From Kitasatospora sp044457565 (GTDB lineage Bacteria > Actinomycetota > Actinomycetes > Streptomycetales > Streptomycetaceae), in the NCBI RefSeq assembly GCF_044457565.1, contig NZ_JBITGZ010000007.1:248001-312000 (forward strand): a stretch of DNA of 64,000 nt, given 5' to 3'. Made by a program: the position numbers and the translations under genes. The notes beneath the pieces were generated by a model that saw only the letters and a program-made list of their open reading frames with translations, searched no databases and was not told where the DNA came from. This document shows, piece by piece, positions 49,355-58,292 of the stretch; within the stretch, counting starts at the first letter, position 1, and every line of letters begins with the position of its first letter.

Positions 49355-50617
49355 CTACTCCGTCGGGGTGCCGTGCAGGAGGTCGGCCGCCTCGATCTCC
49401 TCGCGGGTGATGCCCAGCAGGTACAGCACGGTGTCCAGGAACGGGAAGTTCACCGCCGTGTGCGCGGCCTCCCGCACCACCGGCTTGGCGTTGAACGCCA
49501 CCCCGAGCCCGGCCGCGTTCAGCATGTCCAGGTCGTTGGCGCCGTCGCCGATCGCCACCGTCTGCTCCAGCGGGACCTTCGCCTGCTCGGCGAACCGGGC
49601 CAGCCAGCGGGCCTTGCCGGCGCGGTCCACGATCTCGCCCGTCACCCGGCCGGTGAACTTGCCGTCCACCACCTCCAGGGTGTTGGCCGCCGCGAAGTCC
49701 AACCCCAGCAGCTCCACCAGGTGGTCGGTGACCTGGGTGAAACCCCCGGAGACGATCGCCACCTGGAAACCCAGCCGCTGGAGCGTACGGGTCAGCGTGC
49801 GCGCGCCCGGTGTGAGCCGTACCTCGGCCCGGACCTTCTCGGTGACGCTCGCGTCGAGCCCCGCCAGCAGCGCCACCCGGGCGCGCAGCGACTCGGCGAA
49901 GTCCAGCTCGCCGCGCATCGCGGCGGCCGTCACCGCGGCGACCTCCTCCTCGCAGCCCGCGTGGGCGGCGAAGAGCTCGATCACCTCGTCCTGGATCAGG
50001 GTGGAGTCCACGTCCATCACGACCAGGCGCTTGGCCCGGCGCTGAAGGCCCGCCTGGACGACGGCGATGTCCACCCGCTGGGTGGCCGCCTCCAGGGCCA
50101 GTTCGGCCCGCAGCTCGTCGGTGGCCACCCCGGAGACCGCCAGCTCGACCGCCGTCACCGGGTACTTGGCGAGGCGGAACACCCGGTCGATGTTGCCGCC
50201 GGCCGAGGTGATCCGGGCGGTCAGGGCCGAGACGGCGGAGGCGGTGAGGGGGTGGCCCAGCACGGTGACGTGCGAGCGGCCCTCCCGGCGCGGCCGGTTG
50301 TCGCCCGTACCGGAGATGATCTCCGCCTGGAGCTTGAGGTCCTCGGCCCAGCGGTGCACGGTGGCGCGCAGCGCACCCTCGGCGCCCGGCTCGCCGCCGG
50401 CGGGCGGGGTGACCAGGACACAGAGAGTTATCCGCCCCCGGGTGACCATCTGCTCGATGTCGATCACGTCGACGCCGAAGCCGGCGAGGGTGGTGAACAG
50501 ACCGGCGGTGATACCAGGGCGGTCCTTGCCGAACACCTTGACGAGCAGGGTGCGCCCGTCCTCGGTCCGGGGCTGCGGGCTGGGGAGAGGCTCAGCGGCC
50601 GGAGGCGTTGCGTTCAT
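49355..50617 (-). CDS. serB: Phosphoserine phosphatase SerB with N-terminal ACT domains
   Basis: A 420-residue protein. Two ACT-like domains (about 20-100, LLVKVFGKDRPGITAGLFTTLAGFGVDVIDIEQM, and 115-185) precede the HAD phosphatase: VVMDVDSTLIQDEVIEL (Asp202 nucleophile, Asp204), MRGELDFAESLRARVALLAGL, VSGGFTQV and IGDGANDLDML. It makes serine from phosphoserine; the ACT domains are the probable serine-feedback site. ATG 50617 follows GGAGG. Confidence 0.96.
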   Translation of the reverse strand: MNATPPAAEPLPSPQPRTEDGRTLLVKVFGKDRPGITAGLFTTLAGFGVDVIDIEQMVTRGRITLCVLVTPPAGGEPGAEGALRATVHRWAEDLKLQAEIISGTGDNRPRREGRSHVTVLGHPLTASAVSALTARITSAGGNIDRVFRLAKYPVTAVELAVSGVATDELRAELALEAATQRVDIAVVQAGLQRRAKRLVVMDVDSTLIQDEVIELFAAHAGCEEEVAAVTAAAMRGELDFAESLRARVALLAGLDASVTEKVRAEVRLTPGARTLTRTLQRLGFQVAIVSGGFTQVTDHLVELLGLDFAAANTLEVVDGKFTGRVTGEIVDRAGKARWLARFAEQAKVPLEQTVAIGDGANDLDMLNAAGLGVAFNAKPVVREAAHTAVNFPFLDTVLYLLGITREEIEAADLLHGTPTE

Positions 50618-51011
50618 GGTGCCTCCCAACCTACCCGGCGGGCGGCGCGCGCACGGCACCCGTCCGCCCCGTGGACGCCCTGGTGGCGAACCTGCGACAA
50701 CGGCCGCGACCACCTGTGACGCCGTATCGGCCCCCCGCCCCGCCGGGCCGTCGGGAGGCGTCGGCGAACGGTCGGCGAGCCCCCGGCAGACCCGCCACGG
50801 AAGGTCGTTGTGGCTGTCGCGTGGCCGCGCTGTGCCCATTGCGGGACTGCGGGGAACGGGCGGACGCGAATCGTTGCCACCTGGTCACAGTCACGGGGGG
50901 TGACTTTCGTCAACGGGCGGCGGGCTGGAATGATTCCCCCCGTCAGGTCACGATCATCGCACCCCCGCAGGGGGCCAAACCGGGGGACCGAGAGAGCGGG
51001 GCAGGCGCGCA
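50618..51011. other. Divergent promoter region serB / FHA-ABC gene (394 bp)
   Basis: No gene seen. AGTCAC-GGGGG-GTGACT at 50889-50905 is a perfect 6-bp-arm dyad and GGAATGATTCC at 50927-50937 a smaller one, both 75-125 bp before the FHA-ABC start. Confidence 0.45.
50889..50905. promoter_or_regulatory. 17-bp dyad AGTCAC-N5-GTGACT
   Basis: Perfect 6-bp arms around GGGGG; an extra GGTCAC half-site lies directly upstream. A candidate regulator site for the FHA-ABC gene. Confidence 0.35.
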
Positions 51012-53618
51012 GTGCCGCAACTCGTACTTGAGATCAACGGGCAGCAGCGGACTCTTGAGCCGGGGCGGCCGTACACCATCGGGCGCAACCCGCAGTCGGA
51101 CTTCCCGTTCGACGACGCCAGGGTCTCCTGGCACCACGCCACCATCACCTTCACCACGGCCGGCTGGTCGCTGGAGGATCACGGCAGCACCAACGGTACC
51201 TATGTCGGCGGCGGCCGCGTCCAGCAGGCGCAGCTCTTCCCCGGCGCGGTCGTCCACCTGGGCAACGGCGAGAACGGCCCCCGGCTGAGCTTCTCCGCCC
51301 CGGCCCAGGCCGCGGCCGCCCCCGCCCCGGCCTGGCACGACGTCGCCACCAGCCGCAGTGGCGGCCCGGCCGCCCAGCCCGCCCAGCCGTGGGAGCAGCA
51401 GCCGCCCGCGCACCAGCAGCCGCCCGTCCACCAGCAGTGGGACGCCCCGGCCGCGCAGCCCGCCTTCCCGCAGCAGCAGGGCGGCTTCCCGCAGGCCGGC
51501 CCCCAGAGCGGCCACCCGCAGGCCGTCCCGCCGCAGGGCGGCTTCCCGCAGCAGGGCTTCCCGCCGGACCTCGGCCCGCGCAACAACGGCCCGCAGCCGA
51601 CGATGATCCGCAGCCTGACCTCCGGGATGCGCACCGTGCGCATCGGTCGCGCCCTGGACAACGACATCGTGGTGTCCGACCTCCAGGTCTCGCGTCACCA
51701 CGCCGAGCTGCGCCAGCTGCCCGACGGCCGCTACGAGATCGTCGACCTCGGCAGCCACAACGGCATCTTCCTCAACGGCCAGCCCGTCCAGCGTCAGCTG
51801 ATGGGCCCCCAGGACCGCCTGACCGTCGGCCACTCCAGCTTCGTCCTGGTCGGCGACCAGCTCCAGGAGTTCGTCGACACCGGCGCGGTCTCCTTCTCCG
51901 CCCGCCACCTGACCGTCGAGGTCGAGCACAAGGGCGCCAAGAAGATCCTGCTCAACGACGTCAGCTTCGGCGTCCCGGAGAAGTCGCTGGTCGCCGTCAT
52001 CGGCCCGTCCGGCTCCGGCAAGTCGACCCTGCTGCGCGCCCTCACCGGCTACCGCCCGGCCGACCGCGGCGACGTCCTCTACGACGGCCGCAACCTCTAC
52101 AAGCAGTTCGCCGAGCTGCGCTCGCGCATCGGCCTCGTCCCGCAGTCGGAGATCCTGCACAAGGAACTCACCGTCCGCACCGGCCTGAAGTACGCGGCCC
52201 GGCTGCGCTTCCCCGGCGACACCGAGCCGGCCGAGCGCGACAGCCGGATCGACGAGGTGCTCTACGAGCTGCGCCTGGACAAGCGCGCCGACAACCGCAT
52301 CACCGCGCTCTCCGGCGGCCAGCAGAAGCGCGTCTCGGTGGCGCTGGAGCTGCTCACCAAGCCGTCGCTGATCTTCCTGGACGAGCCGACCTCCGGCCTC
52401 GACCCGGGCATGGACCGCGAGGTCATGCAGATGCTGCGCGGCCTCGCCGACGACGGCCGCACCATCCTGGTCGTCACCCACTCGGTCGCCGAACTCGCGC
52501 TCTGCGACCGGCTGCTGGTGATGGCGCCGGGCGGTTCGGTGGCGTACTTCGGTCCGCCGGACGAGGCCCTGCACTTCTTCGGGTACGAGACCTGGGCCGA
52601 CGTCTTCCAGGCCTTCGAGAACTACCCGGAGCACGACTGGGCCGGCCGCTACCGGGGTTCGGTGCACTACCAGCAGTACTCGGCGGACGTGGACTCGGTG
52701 GCCGCCCAGTCCGACCAGATCGTGCAGGAGGCGGTGCGCCCGCCCAAGCCGCAGAGCTGGGGATCCCAGCTGTGGACGCTGATCCGCCGCTACCTGTCGG
52801 TGATCGCCTCCGACAAGGGCTTCATGGCGCTGTCGATCCTGCTGCCGGCCATCGTCGGCGGGGTCAGCGTGCTGATCCCCAACGAATCCGGCCTGGCCTC
52901 CGTCGTCACGGCCAAGAACAAGCTCGGGCTGAACAGCGGGGCCGCGACGATCCTGCTGATCCTGGCGATCGGGGCGTGCTTCTCCGGGTCGGCCAACTCG
53001 GTCCGAGAGTTGATCAAGGAACGGGCGATCTACGAGCGAGAACGAGCCACCGGGCTCTCCCGCTCGGCGTACATGATGTCGAAGATCATCGTGCTCGGGT
53101 TCTTCAGCGTCGTTCAGGGCGCCATCCTGTCCGCCGTCGGCTTCATGCCGCGCAAGCTGCCGCAGCACGGGCTGATCCTGCACAACCTGCCGGCCGTGGA
53201 GATGGCCATCGGCCTGATCCTGCTCAGCTTCGCCTCGATGATGTTCGGCCTGGTCATCTCCGCCCTGGTGAAGACCGCCGAGAAGACCATGCCGCTGCTG
53301 GTGATGTTCGCGATCGTCCAGGTCGTCTTCACCGGCTGCCTGTTCCAGATCTTCAGCAAGCCCGGCCTGGAGCAGTCCGCCTGGCTGATGCCCGCCCGCT
53401 GGGGCGTCGGCGCGGTGGCCACCACACTCGACCTCGCCAAGCTGATGGGCCCCTGGAACAAGGACTTCCAGAACCCCCAGTACGACCCGCTCTGGGGCCA
53501 CAACGTCGGCCAGCTGGTCGTCAACTGGCTGGTGCTGATCGTCATCTCCGCGGTGCTGGGCTTCGTGGTGACGCGCCTGCAGAAGCGCCACGAGCCGGAG
53601 GTCATGCGCCAGGGCTGA
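51012..53618 (+). CDS. FHA-domain ABC transporter (Rv1747-like), ATPase and permease fused
   Basis: An 868-residue protein. FHA domain 1 (about 1-95: YTIGRNPQSDF, VSWHHA, HGSTNGTYV) is followed by a Gln/Pro/Gly-rich linker (about 100-200), FHA domain 2 (about 205-290: RIGRALDNDIVVSDLQVSRHHAEL, LGSHNGIFLNG), an ABC ATPase (about 305-540: GPSGSGKST, LSGGQQKRVSVAL, LIFLDEPTSGLDP) and six membrane helices of ABC2 type (about 590-860). Mycobacterial Rv1747 has this order and is controlled by Ser/Thr kinase phosphorylation through its FHA domains; it exports cell-wall lipid. No such kinase is in the window. GTG 51012 lacks a strong ribosome site. Confidence 0.95.
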   Translation: MPQLVLEINGQQRTLEPGRPYTIGRNPQSDFPFDDARVSWHHATITFTTAGWSLEDHGSTNGTYVGGGRVQQAQLFPGAVVHLGNGENGPRLSFSAPAQAAAAPAPAWHDVATSRSGGPAAQPAQPWEQQPPAHQQPPVHQQWDAPAAQPAFPQQQGGFPQAGPQSGHPQAVPPQGGFPQQGFPPDLGPRNNGPQPTMIRSLTSGMRTVRIGRALDNDIVVSDLQVSRHHAELRQLPDGRYEIVDLGSHNGIFLNGQPVQRQLMGPQDRLTVGHSSFVLVGDQLQEFVDTGAVSFSARHLTVEVEHKGAKKILLNDVSFGVPEKSLVAVIGPSGSGKSTLLRALTGYRPADRGDVLYDGRNLYKQFAELRSRIGLVPQSEILHKELTVRTGLKYAARLRFPGDTEPAERDSRIDEVLYELRLDKRADNRITALSGGQQKRVSVALELLTKPSLIFLDEPTSGLDPGMDREVMQMLRGLADDGRTILVVTHSVAELALCDRLLVMAPGGSVAYFGPPDEALHFFGYETWADVFQAFENYPEHDWAGRYRGSVHYQQYSADVDSVAAQSDQIVQEAVRPPKPQSWGSQLWTLIRRYLSVIASDKGFMALSILLPAIVGGVSVLIPNESGLASVVTAKNKLGLNSGAATILLILAIGACFSGSANSVRELIKERAIYERERATGLSRSAYMMSKIIVLGFFSVVQGAILSAVGFMPRKLPQHGLILHNLPAVEMAIGLILLSFASMMFGLVISALVKTAEKTMPLLVMFAIVQVVFTGCLFQIFSKPGLEQSAWLMPARWGVGAVATTLDLAKLMGPWNKDFQNPQYDPLWGHNVGQLVVNWLVLIVISAVLGFVVTRLQKRHEPEVMRQG

Positions 53619-53655
53619 CCGCCCCCGCGGCACGCTCGGCCCGGCAGTACCGCCC

Positions 53656-53688
53656 AGGGCGGCGCCCCCACATAGGGGGTGCCGCCCT
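53656..53688 (+). terminator. Terminator of the FHA-ABC gene
   Basis: AGGGCGGCGCCCCC and GGGGGTGCCGCCCT form a 14-bp stem (one G-T pair) with an ACATA loop, 38 bp past the stop. Confidence 0.8.
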
Positions 53689-53728
53689 GCGGCGTTCCGG
53701 CACCCGGCCCACCCCGCGGCCGTTGGGC

Positions 53729-53784
53729 TCCCGCCTCCCGCCTCCCGCCTCCCGCCTCCCGCCTCCCGCCTCCCGCCTCCCGCC
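53729..53784. repeat. Eight perfect copies of the heptamer TCCCGCC
   Basis: Eight uninterrupted units of TCCCGCC (GGCGGGA on the other strand) lie 80 bp before the GAF kinase start and 41 bp after the FHA-ABC terminator. A heptamer is not a codon multiple, and the tract is non-coding. Such a tract may vary in copy number. Confidence 0.95.
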
Positions 53785-53863
53785 GGACCTAGGACTCCGG
53801 ACCTGCTCCCGGCACGTCGCACGACCGACGCGGGCAGCCCTGGCCCGGCGGTAGGTTGGCCGT

Positions 53864-55111
53864 ATGCCCGCCCCGTCCGCCGAGAAGCCCGCCGACCGGC
53901 CCGTCTGCATGCCCGCCGGCATGCCCGCCGAGCCGCACGTCGCGAAGCCCGCCGACCCGTCCGCCTGCCCGCCCAGCCTGGCCGGCATCGAGGCGGTCAG
54001 CGCCGCCGTCCTCGCGATGAGCCGCCACCTGGAGGTCCGCGAGGTGCTGCGGCGGATCACCGCCTCGGCCCGCAGCCTGCTCGGCGCGCAGTACGCCGCG
54101 CTCGGCGTCCCCGATGACCACGGCGGCTTCGCCCAGTTCGTGGTGGACGGCATCACCGACGAGCAGTGGCAGGCCATCGGCCCGCTGCCCCGCCAGCACG
54201 GCGTCCTCGCCCTGATGCTGCACCGGACCGACCCCACCCGGCTCGCCGACGTCCGCAAGGCCCCCGCCTTCGGCGGCTGGCCCGCCGCCCACCCCGACAT
54301 GGTGGACTTCCTCGGCATGCCGATCCTGGACGGCTCCGACAGCGCCGCCCAGGAGATCATGGGCGTCATCTTCCTGGCCAACAAGGAGGCCGGCGACGGC
54401 TTCACCGACCAGGACGAGGAGCTGCTGCGGATCCTCGCCGCACACGCCGCCATCGCCCTCAGCAACGCCCGGCTCTACGAGCGCAGCCGCGAACTCACCC
54501 TCGCCGGCGAACGCGCCCGGATCGCCCACGACCTGCACGACGCCGTCTCCCAGAAGCTCTTCTCGCTGCGACTGACCGCCAAGGCCGCCGCCACCCTGGT
54601 CGAACGCGACCCCGCCCGGGCCCGCGCCGAACTCGCCGAGGTCGCCCGGCTCGCCGCCGAGGCCGCGGACGAACTGCGCGCCGTCGTCGTCGAGCTGCGC
54701 CCCGCCGCACTGGAGGAGGACGGCCTGGTCGCCACCCTCGCCTCCCAGGTCCAGGTCCTGGACCGGGCCCACACCGCCGCCGTGGACTTCGCCGCCGACG
54801 GCGTCCGCGCCCTGCCGCAGGCCCAGGAGGCGGCGGTGCTCCGGGTCGCCCAGGAGGCCCTGCACAACGCGCTGCGCCATGCCGACGCGCAGCACGTCCG
54901 CGTCACCCTCACCGGCACCCCGGCCCGCGGCGCCGTGCTGCGCGTCACCGACGACGGCCGCGGCTTCGACCCCGACTCCGTCCGCCGAGCCGGGCGCCAC
55001 CTCGGCCTGGTCTCGATGCGCGACCGCGCCGCCGCCGTCGGCGGCCGGCTCACCCTGGACTCGGCCCCCGGCAAGGGGACGGCCGTCGAACTGGAGGTCC
55101 CAGGTGCCTGA
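53864..55111 (+). CDS. GAF-domain sensor histidine kinase
   Basis: A 415-residue cytosolic kinase. After a Pro-rich, Met/Cys-containing N-terminus (about 1-40) a GAF domain spans about 45-205. The HisKA_3 phospho-acceptor is ERARIAHDLHDAVSQKLFSLRL (His in HDLHD), followed by the HATPase region (ALRHADAQHVRVTL, DDGRGFD, GHLGLVSMRDRA-like). The GAF ligand is unknown; the DevS/NreB-like layout suggests a redox or gas sensor, without proof. ATG 53864; GCGGTAGGTTGGCCGT upstream holds no clear site. It overlaps its response regulator by 8 bp. Confidence 0.94.
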   Translation: MPAPSAEKPADRPVCMPAGMPAEPHVAKPADPSACPPSLAGIEAVSAAVLAMSRHLEVREVLRRITASARSLLGAQYAALGVPDDHGGFAQFVVDGITDEQWQAIGPLPRQHGVLALMLHRTDPTRLADVRKAPAFGGWPAAHPDMVDFLGMPILDGSDSAAQEIMGVIFLANKEAGDGFTDQDEELLRILAAHAAIALSNARLYERSRELTLAGERARIAHDLHDAVSQKLFSLRLTAKAAATLVERDPARARAELAEVARLAAEAADELRAVVVELRPAALEEDGLVATLASQVQVLDRAHTAAVDFAADGVRALPQAQEAAVLRVAQEALHNALRHADAQHVRVTLTGTPARGAVLRVTDDGRGFDPDSVRRAGRHLGLVSMRDRAAAVGGRLTLDSAPGKGTAVELEVPGA

Positions 55112-55760
55112 CAACCCCTCACCGATCCGGGTGCTGCTGGTGGACGACCACCAGGTGGTCCGCCGGGGCTTGCGCACCTTCCTGGAGGTCCAGGACGACA
55201 TCGAGGTGGTCGGCGAGGCGGCCGACGGCGCCGAGGGCGTGGCCCGGGCCCAGGAGCTCGACCCCGACGTCGTCCTGATGGACCTCAAGATGCCCGGCGT
55301 GGACGGCATCGAGGCGCTGCGCACGCTCAAGGGCGAGGGCTGCCGGGCCAGGATCCTGATCGTCACCAGCTTCACCGAGCACCGCACCATGGTCCCCGCG
55401 CTGCGGGCCGGCGCGGCCGGGTACGTGTACAAGGACGTCGACCCGGAGGCCCTGGCCGGCGCGATCCGCTCCGTCCACGCCGGGCACGTGCTGCTCCAGC
55501 CCGAGCTCGCCGAGGCACTGCTCGCCGACGATGCGCCGCGCGCCCCGCAGGGCCGCGGCGGCAGCCTGACGGAGCGTGAGCGCGAGGTGCTCGGCCACAT
55601 CGCCGACGGCCGCTCCAACCGTGAGATCGCCCGCAGCCTGCATCTGTCGGAGAAGACCGTGAAGACCCACGTCTCCAACATCCTGATGAAGCTCGACCTC
55701 GCCGACCGCACCCAGGCCGCCCTCTGGGCGGTCCGCAACGGCCAGGCCGGCGAAGGCTGA
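55104..55760 (+). CDS. NarL/FixJ-family response regulator
   Basis: A 218-residue protein. The receiver domain (1-125) starts IRVLLVDDHQVVRRGL with phospho-acceptor Asp in VLMDLKMPG and a Lys in GYVYKDV. The LuxR-type HTH (about 150-215) is LTEREREVLGHIADGRSNREIARSLHLSEKTVKTHVSNILMKL. It is the partner of the overlapping GAF kinase. GTG 55104 follows GGAGGT. Targets are unknown. Confidence 0.95.
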   Translation: MPDNPSPIRVLLVDDHQVVRRGLRTFLEVQDDIEVVGEAADGAEGVARAQELDPDVVLMDLKMPGVDGIEALRTLKGEGCRARILIVTSFTEHRTMVPALRAGAAGYVYKDVDPEALAGAIRSVHAGHVLLQPELAEALLADDAPRAPQGRGGSLTEREREVLGHIADGRSNREIARSLHLSEKTVKTHVSNILMKLDLADRTQAALWAVRNGQAGEG

Positions 55761-55832
55761 CGCACCCACGTGCACCCGGGTGGCCGCGCCCCGGGGCGCG
55801 CGTCGGTCCATGCGCGCGTCGCCGCTACCGCG

Positions 55833-56636
55833 TCAGTCCGTACCGCGCTCGTCCACCAGCGCGTTGTACGCCGCGACCTGGGCCCGGCGCGCGGTTCGCG
55901 ACAGCGGCGCCAGCACGGCCTGACGGGCGGCCATCTCCGAGGCGCTGACCGCCGCGCCGTGCCCGCCGGAGGCGATCGAGAGCAGTGCCGCCACCTGCCG
56001 GGCCGACTCCAGTACCCGGACCGCGCGCGGCGGGTAGCCGGGGGCGAGCAGCTCGGCGTCCCCCCGCTTGCGGTACGCGTCCAGTGCGCGCAGCGCCCCC
56101 GGGTCGGCGCCGGCCACGTCCAGCCGGGTCAGCAGGACGGTCGCCTCCCGCAGCCCGTCCGCCAGCTCGCGCTCGGCCTCGTGCAGCGACGGCACGTCGG
56201 CCGGCGGGGCCTCGTTCACCTCGGAGCAGCGCCAGAGCACGGTCGCCGAACGGTCCCCGGGCGGGCCGAACACCTCCACCTCGGGGACGAGCCCCAGCGG
56301 CATCCCGACCGCCAGCACCGCCTCGCCCGCACCCAGCGCCCGGGCGTTGAACTCGGACGGGCCGGTCAGGCCCAGCGGGTGTCCGGCGCTCGGCAGCGCG
56401 AGCCGCAGCCCGCTCACCCCCAGCACCCGCAGCCGCCCCAGCGCCCAGGTCAGGGCGTGCTGCTCGCCGGGCGCGTCCCCCGGCAGCCCGGTCACCCGGT
56501 GGCTCTCGTCCCGGCCGAGCACCGCGTCCGCGGCGTTGTCCGGGGGCACCAGCCCGGCCAGCAGGGCATTGCCCCAGGCGGTCAGCCGCCCCGATCGGGG
56601 CTCTTCGTACGGATTGTCGGCAGGAGTCACGAGCAT
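55833..56636 (-). CDS. Conserved actinobacterial hypothetical protein
   Basis: A 267-residue soluble protein. The N-terminal half (PRSGRLTAWGNALLAGLVPPDNAADAV, VLGVSGLRLALPSAGHPLGLTGPSEFNARALGAGEAVL) is mixed alpha/beta. The second half (about 150-260) is helical, with repeated Ala/Arg/Leu. No signal peptide and no known catalytic motif. From memory such proteins are conserved in Streptomyces next to ABC ATPases; the role is unknown. ATG 56636. It is divergent from the ABC ATPase gene. Confidence 0.8.
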   Translation of the reverse strand: MLVTPADNPYEEPRSGRLTAWGNALLAGLVPPDNAADAVLGRDESHRVTGLPGDAPGEQHALTWALGRLRVLGVSGLRLALPSAGHPLGLTGPSEFNARALGAGEAVLAVGMPLGLVPEVEVFGPPGDRSATVLWRCSEVNEAPPADVPSLHEAERELADGLREATVLLTRLDVAGADPGALRALDAYRKRGDAELLAPGYPPRAVRVLESARQVAALLSIASGGHGAAVSASEMAARQAVLAPLSRTARRAQVAAYNALVDERGTD

Positions 56637-56838
56637 CCGGCCAGCCTACGGAAAAGTGCGACACCCGGGTGGCGTAGGTTGGCCCTGTGCTGCGAGCGGA
56701 GCACCTCTCCCGTGCCGATCCGGCCGCCGGGGTAGGCTGCCCGCCCGCACCGACTGTCGACACGAGTGGACCGCACCCCGGGGCCCGACGCGCAGGGCCC
56801 CACGGACGGCCGAATTCTGCATTGGGGAAGGCGTAGGC

Positions 56839-57642
56839 ATGAGCGACGTGCTGGAGCTGGTGGACGTATCCGTGGTCCGGGAGGGGCGCGCGCTGGTCGA
56901 CGAGGTCTCCTGGGCGATCTCCGAGGGCGAGCGTTGGGCCATCCTCGGGCCCAACGGCGCCGGCAAGACCACCCTGCTGCAGATCGCCTCCACCTACCTC
57001 CACCCGACCAAGGGCAAGGTCTCCGTCCTCGGCGAGAAGCTCGGCGAGGTGGACGTCTTCGAGCTGCGCGCCCGGATCGGCCTCGCCAGTGCCTCGCTGC
57101 TGGACCGCCTCCCGGCCGAGCAGACAGTCCTGCAGACGGTGCTCACCGCCGCCTACGGCATGACCGTCACCTGGCAGGAGACGTACGAGCAGACCGACGA
57201 GTCGCGCGCGCTCGCGCTGCTCGACCGGCTCGGCATGGCGGGCTACACCACCCGCAAGTTCGGCACCCTCTCCGAGGGCGAGCGCAAGCGCACCCTGATC
57301 GCCCGTGCGCTGATGACCGACCCGGAGCTGCTGCTGCTCGACGAGCCGGCCGCCGGCCTGGACCTCGGCGGCCGCGAGGACCTGGTGCGCCGGCTCGGCG
57401 CGCTGGCCCAGGACGAGTTCGCCCCGGCGATGGCGATGGTCACCCACCACGTCGAGGAGATCGCGCCCGGCTTCACCCACGTCCTGATGATCCGCCAGGG
57501 CAAGGTGCTCACCGCGGGCCCGATCGAGACCGAACTGACCGCCCGCAACCTGTCGCTCTGCTTCGGCCTGCCGCTCACCCTGGAGCGCCACGGCGACCGC
57601 TGGTCGGCCCAGGGCCTCCCCCTCGCCTCGGCCACCGCCTGA
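56839..57642 (+). CDS. ABC transporter ATP-binding protein
   Basis: A 267-residue single ABC domain: Walker A LGPNGAGKTT, signature LSEGERKRTLIARAL, Walker B LLLLDEPAAGLDLGG and the H-loop VTHHVEEI. The signature has SEGE rather than SGGQ, as in ModF/YlmA-like ATPases. No permease gene is adjacent, so its partner is elsewhere or it acts without one. ATG 56839 follows GGGGAAGG. The stop region is repeated downstream (57637-57670). Confidence 0.92.
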   Translation: MSDVLELVDVSVVREGRALVDEVSWAISEGERWAILGPNGAGKTTLLQIASTYLHPTKGKVSVLGEKLGEVDVFELRARIGLASASLLDRLPAEQTVLQTVLTAAYGMTVTWQETYEQTDESRALALLDRLGMAGYTTRKFGTLSEGERKRTLIARALMTDPELLLLDEPAAGLDLGGREDLVRRLGALAQDEFAPAMAMVTHHVEEIAPGFTHVLMIRQGKVLTAGPIETELTARNLSLCFGLPLTLERHGDRWSAQGLPLASATA

Positions 57643-57670
57643 GCCGGCTCGCCTGAGGCACATTGCCTGA
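57637..57670 (+). repeat. GCCTGA repeated three times at the ABC gene's stop
   Basis: GCCTGA at 57637, 57651 and 57665 (14-nt spacing), with GAGCCGSC-like flanks. The first is the stop; the other two TGA triplets fall in the other two frames. Confidence 0.7.
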
Positions 57671-57774
57671 GCCGCCGGGCCGCGAGCACCGCCCGGCCAT
57701 GCCCGAGCCGCCGCGGGGCACCCGCCTGACCCGCCCTCCGACCAGCCACGCGGTGCTGAACTCCACTGAACTGG

Positions 57775-57798
57775 AACCGGTCGCACGTGCGACCGGTT
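57775..57798. promoter_or_regulatory. Perfect 24-nt palindrome before the NfeD gene
   Basis: The arm AACCGGTCGCAC is followed directly by its reverse complement, with TTTCC after it. It may be the terminator of the ABC gene (10-bp stem, 4-nt loop) or an operator 50 bp upstream of the NfeD -10. Confidence 0.5.
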
Positions 57799-57847
57799 TC
57801 CGCCCCTCCACCTGCGGGAACCTTCCGCCCGAAAGCCCTTCGCTCCC

Positions 57848-57853
57848 TAGGAT
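57848..57853 (+). promoter_or_regulatory. -10 element TAGGAT of the NfeD gene
   Basis: TAGGAT ends 6 nt before GTG 57860, consistent with a leaderless transcript. Confidence 0.5.
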
Positions 57854-57859
57854 GGACAC

Positions 57860-58282
57860 GTGGACAGCTGGATCTGGTGGCTCCTGGCCGCCGTCGGCCT
57901 CGGGATACCGCTGGTGATCACCGCGATGCCCGAGTTCGCCATGTTCGCGGTCGGCGCCGCCGTGGCCGCGGTGGTCGCGGCGGTCGGCGGCGGGGTGGTG
58001 CTCCAGTTCCTGACCTTCGTCGCGGTCTCGGTCGCGCTGCTGGTCGTGGTCCGGCCGATCGCCTACCGGCAGCTCAGGCGGGGCCCGCAGATCAAGATGG
58101 GCATCGAGGCGCTTCAGGGCGCCACCGCGGTCGTCGCGGAGAAAGTCGACGGGGAGGGCGGCCGGATCAAGCTGAACGGCGAGATCTGGTCGGCCCGTGC
58201 GCTCCACCCCGGCAGTGTGTACGAGCCGGGGCAGCAGGTCGACGTCGTCGAAATCCAGGGCGCGACCGCCCTGGTCGTCTAG
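57860..58282 (+). CDS. NfeD family membrane protein
   Basis: A 140-residue short NfeD protein: membrane helices at about 5-20, 22-45 and 48-65 (IWWLLAAVGLGIPLVI, FAVGAAVAAVVAAVGGG, LQFLTFVAVSVALLVVV), then a C-terminal OB-fold (ALQGATAVVAEKVDGEGGRIKLNGEIWSARAL). NfeD proteins pair with SPFH proteins in membrane microdomains; an SPFH gene follows 10 bp later. GTG 57860. Confidence 0.93.
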   Translation: MDSWIWWLLAAVGLGIPLVITAMPEFAMFAVGAAVAAVVAAVGGGVVLQFLTFVAVSVALLVVVRPIAYRQLRRGPQIKMGIEALQGATAVVAEKVDGEGGRIKLNGEIWSARALHPGSVYEPGQQVDVVEIQGATALVV

Positions 58283-58292
58283 GGGAGAGTCC

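Noticed and set aside
53729..53784. CRISPR array
   Set aside because: Contiguous 7-bp units without spacers and no cas genes.
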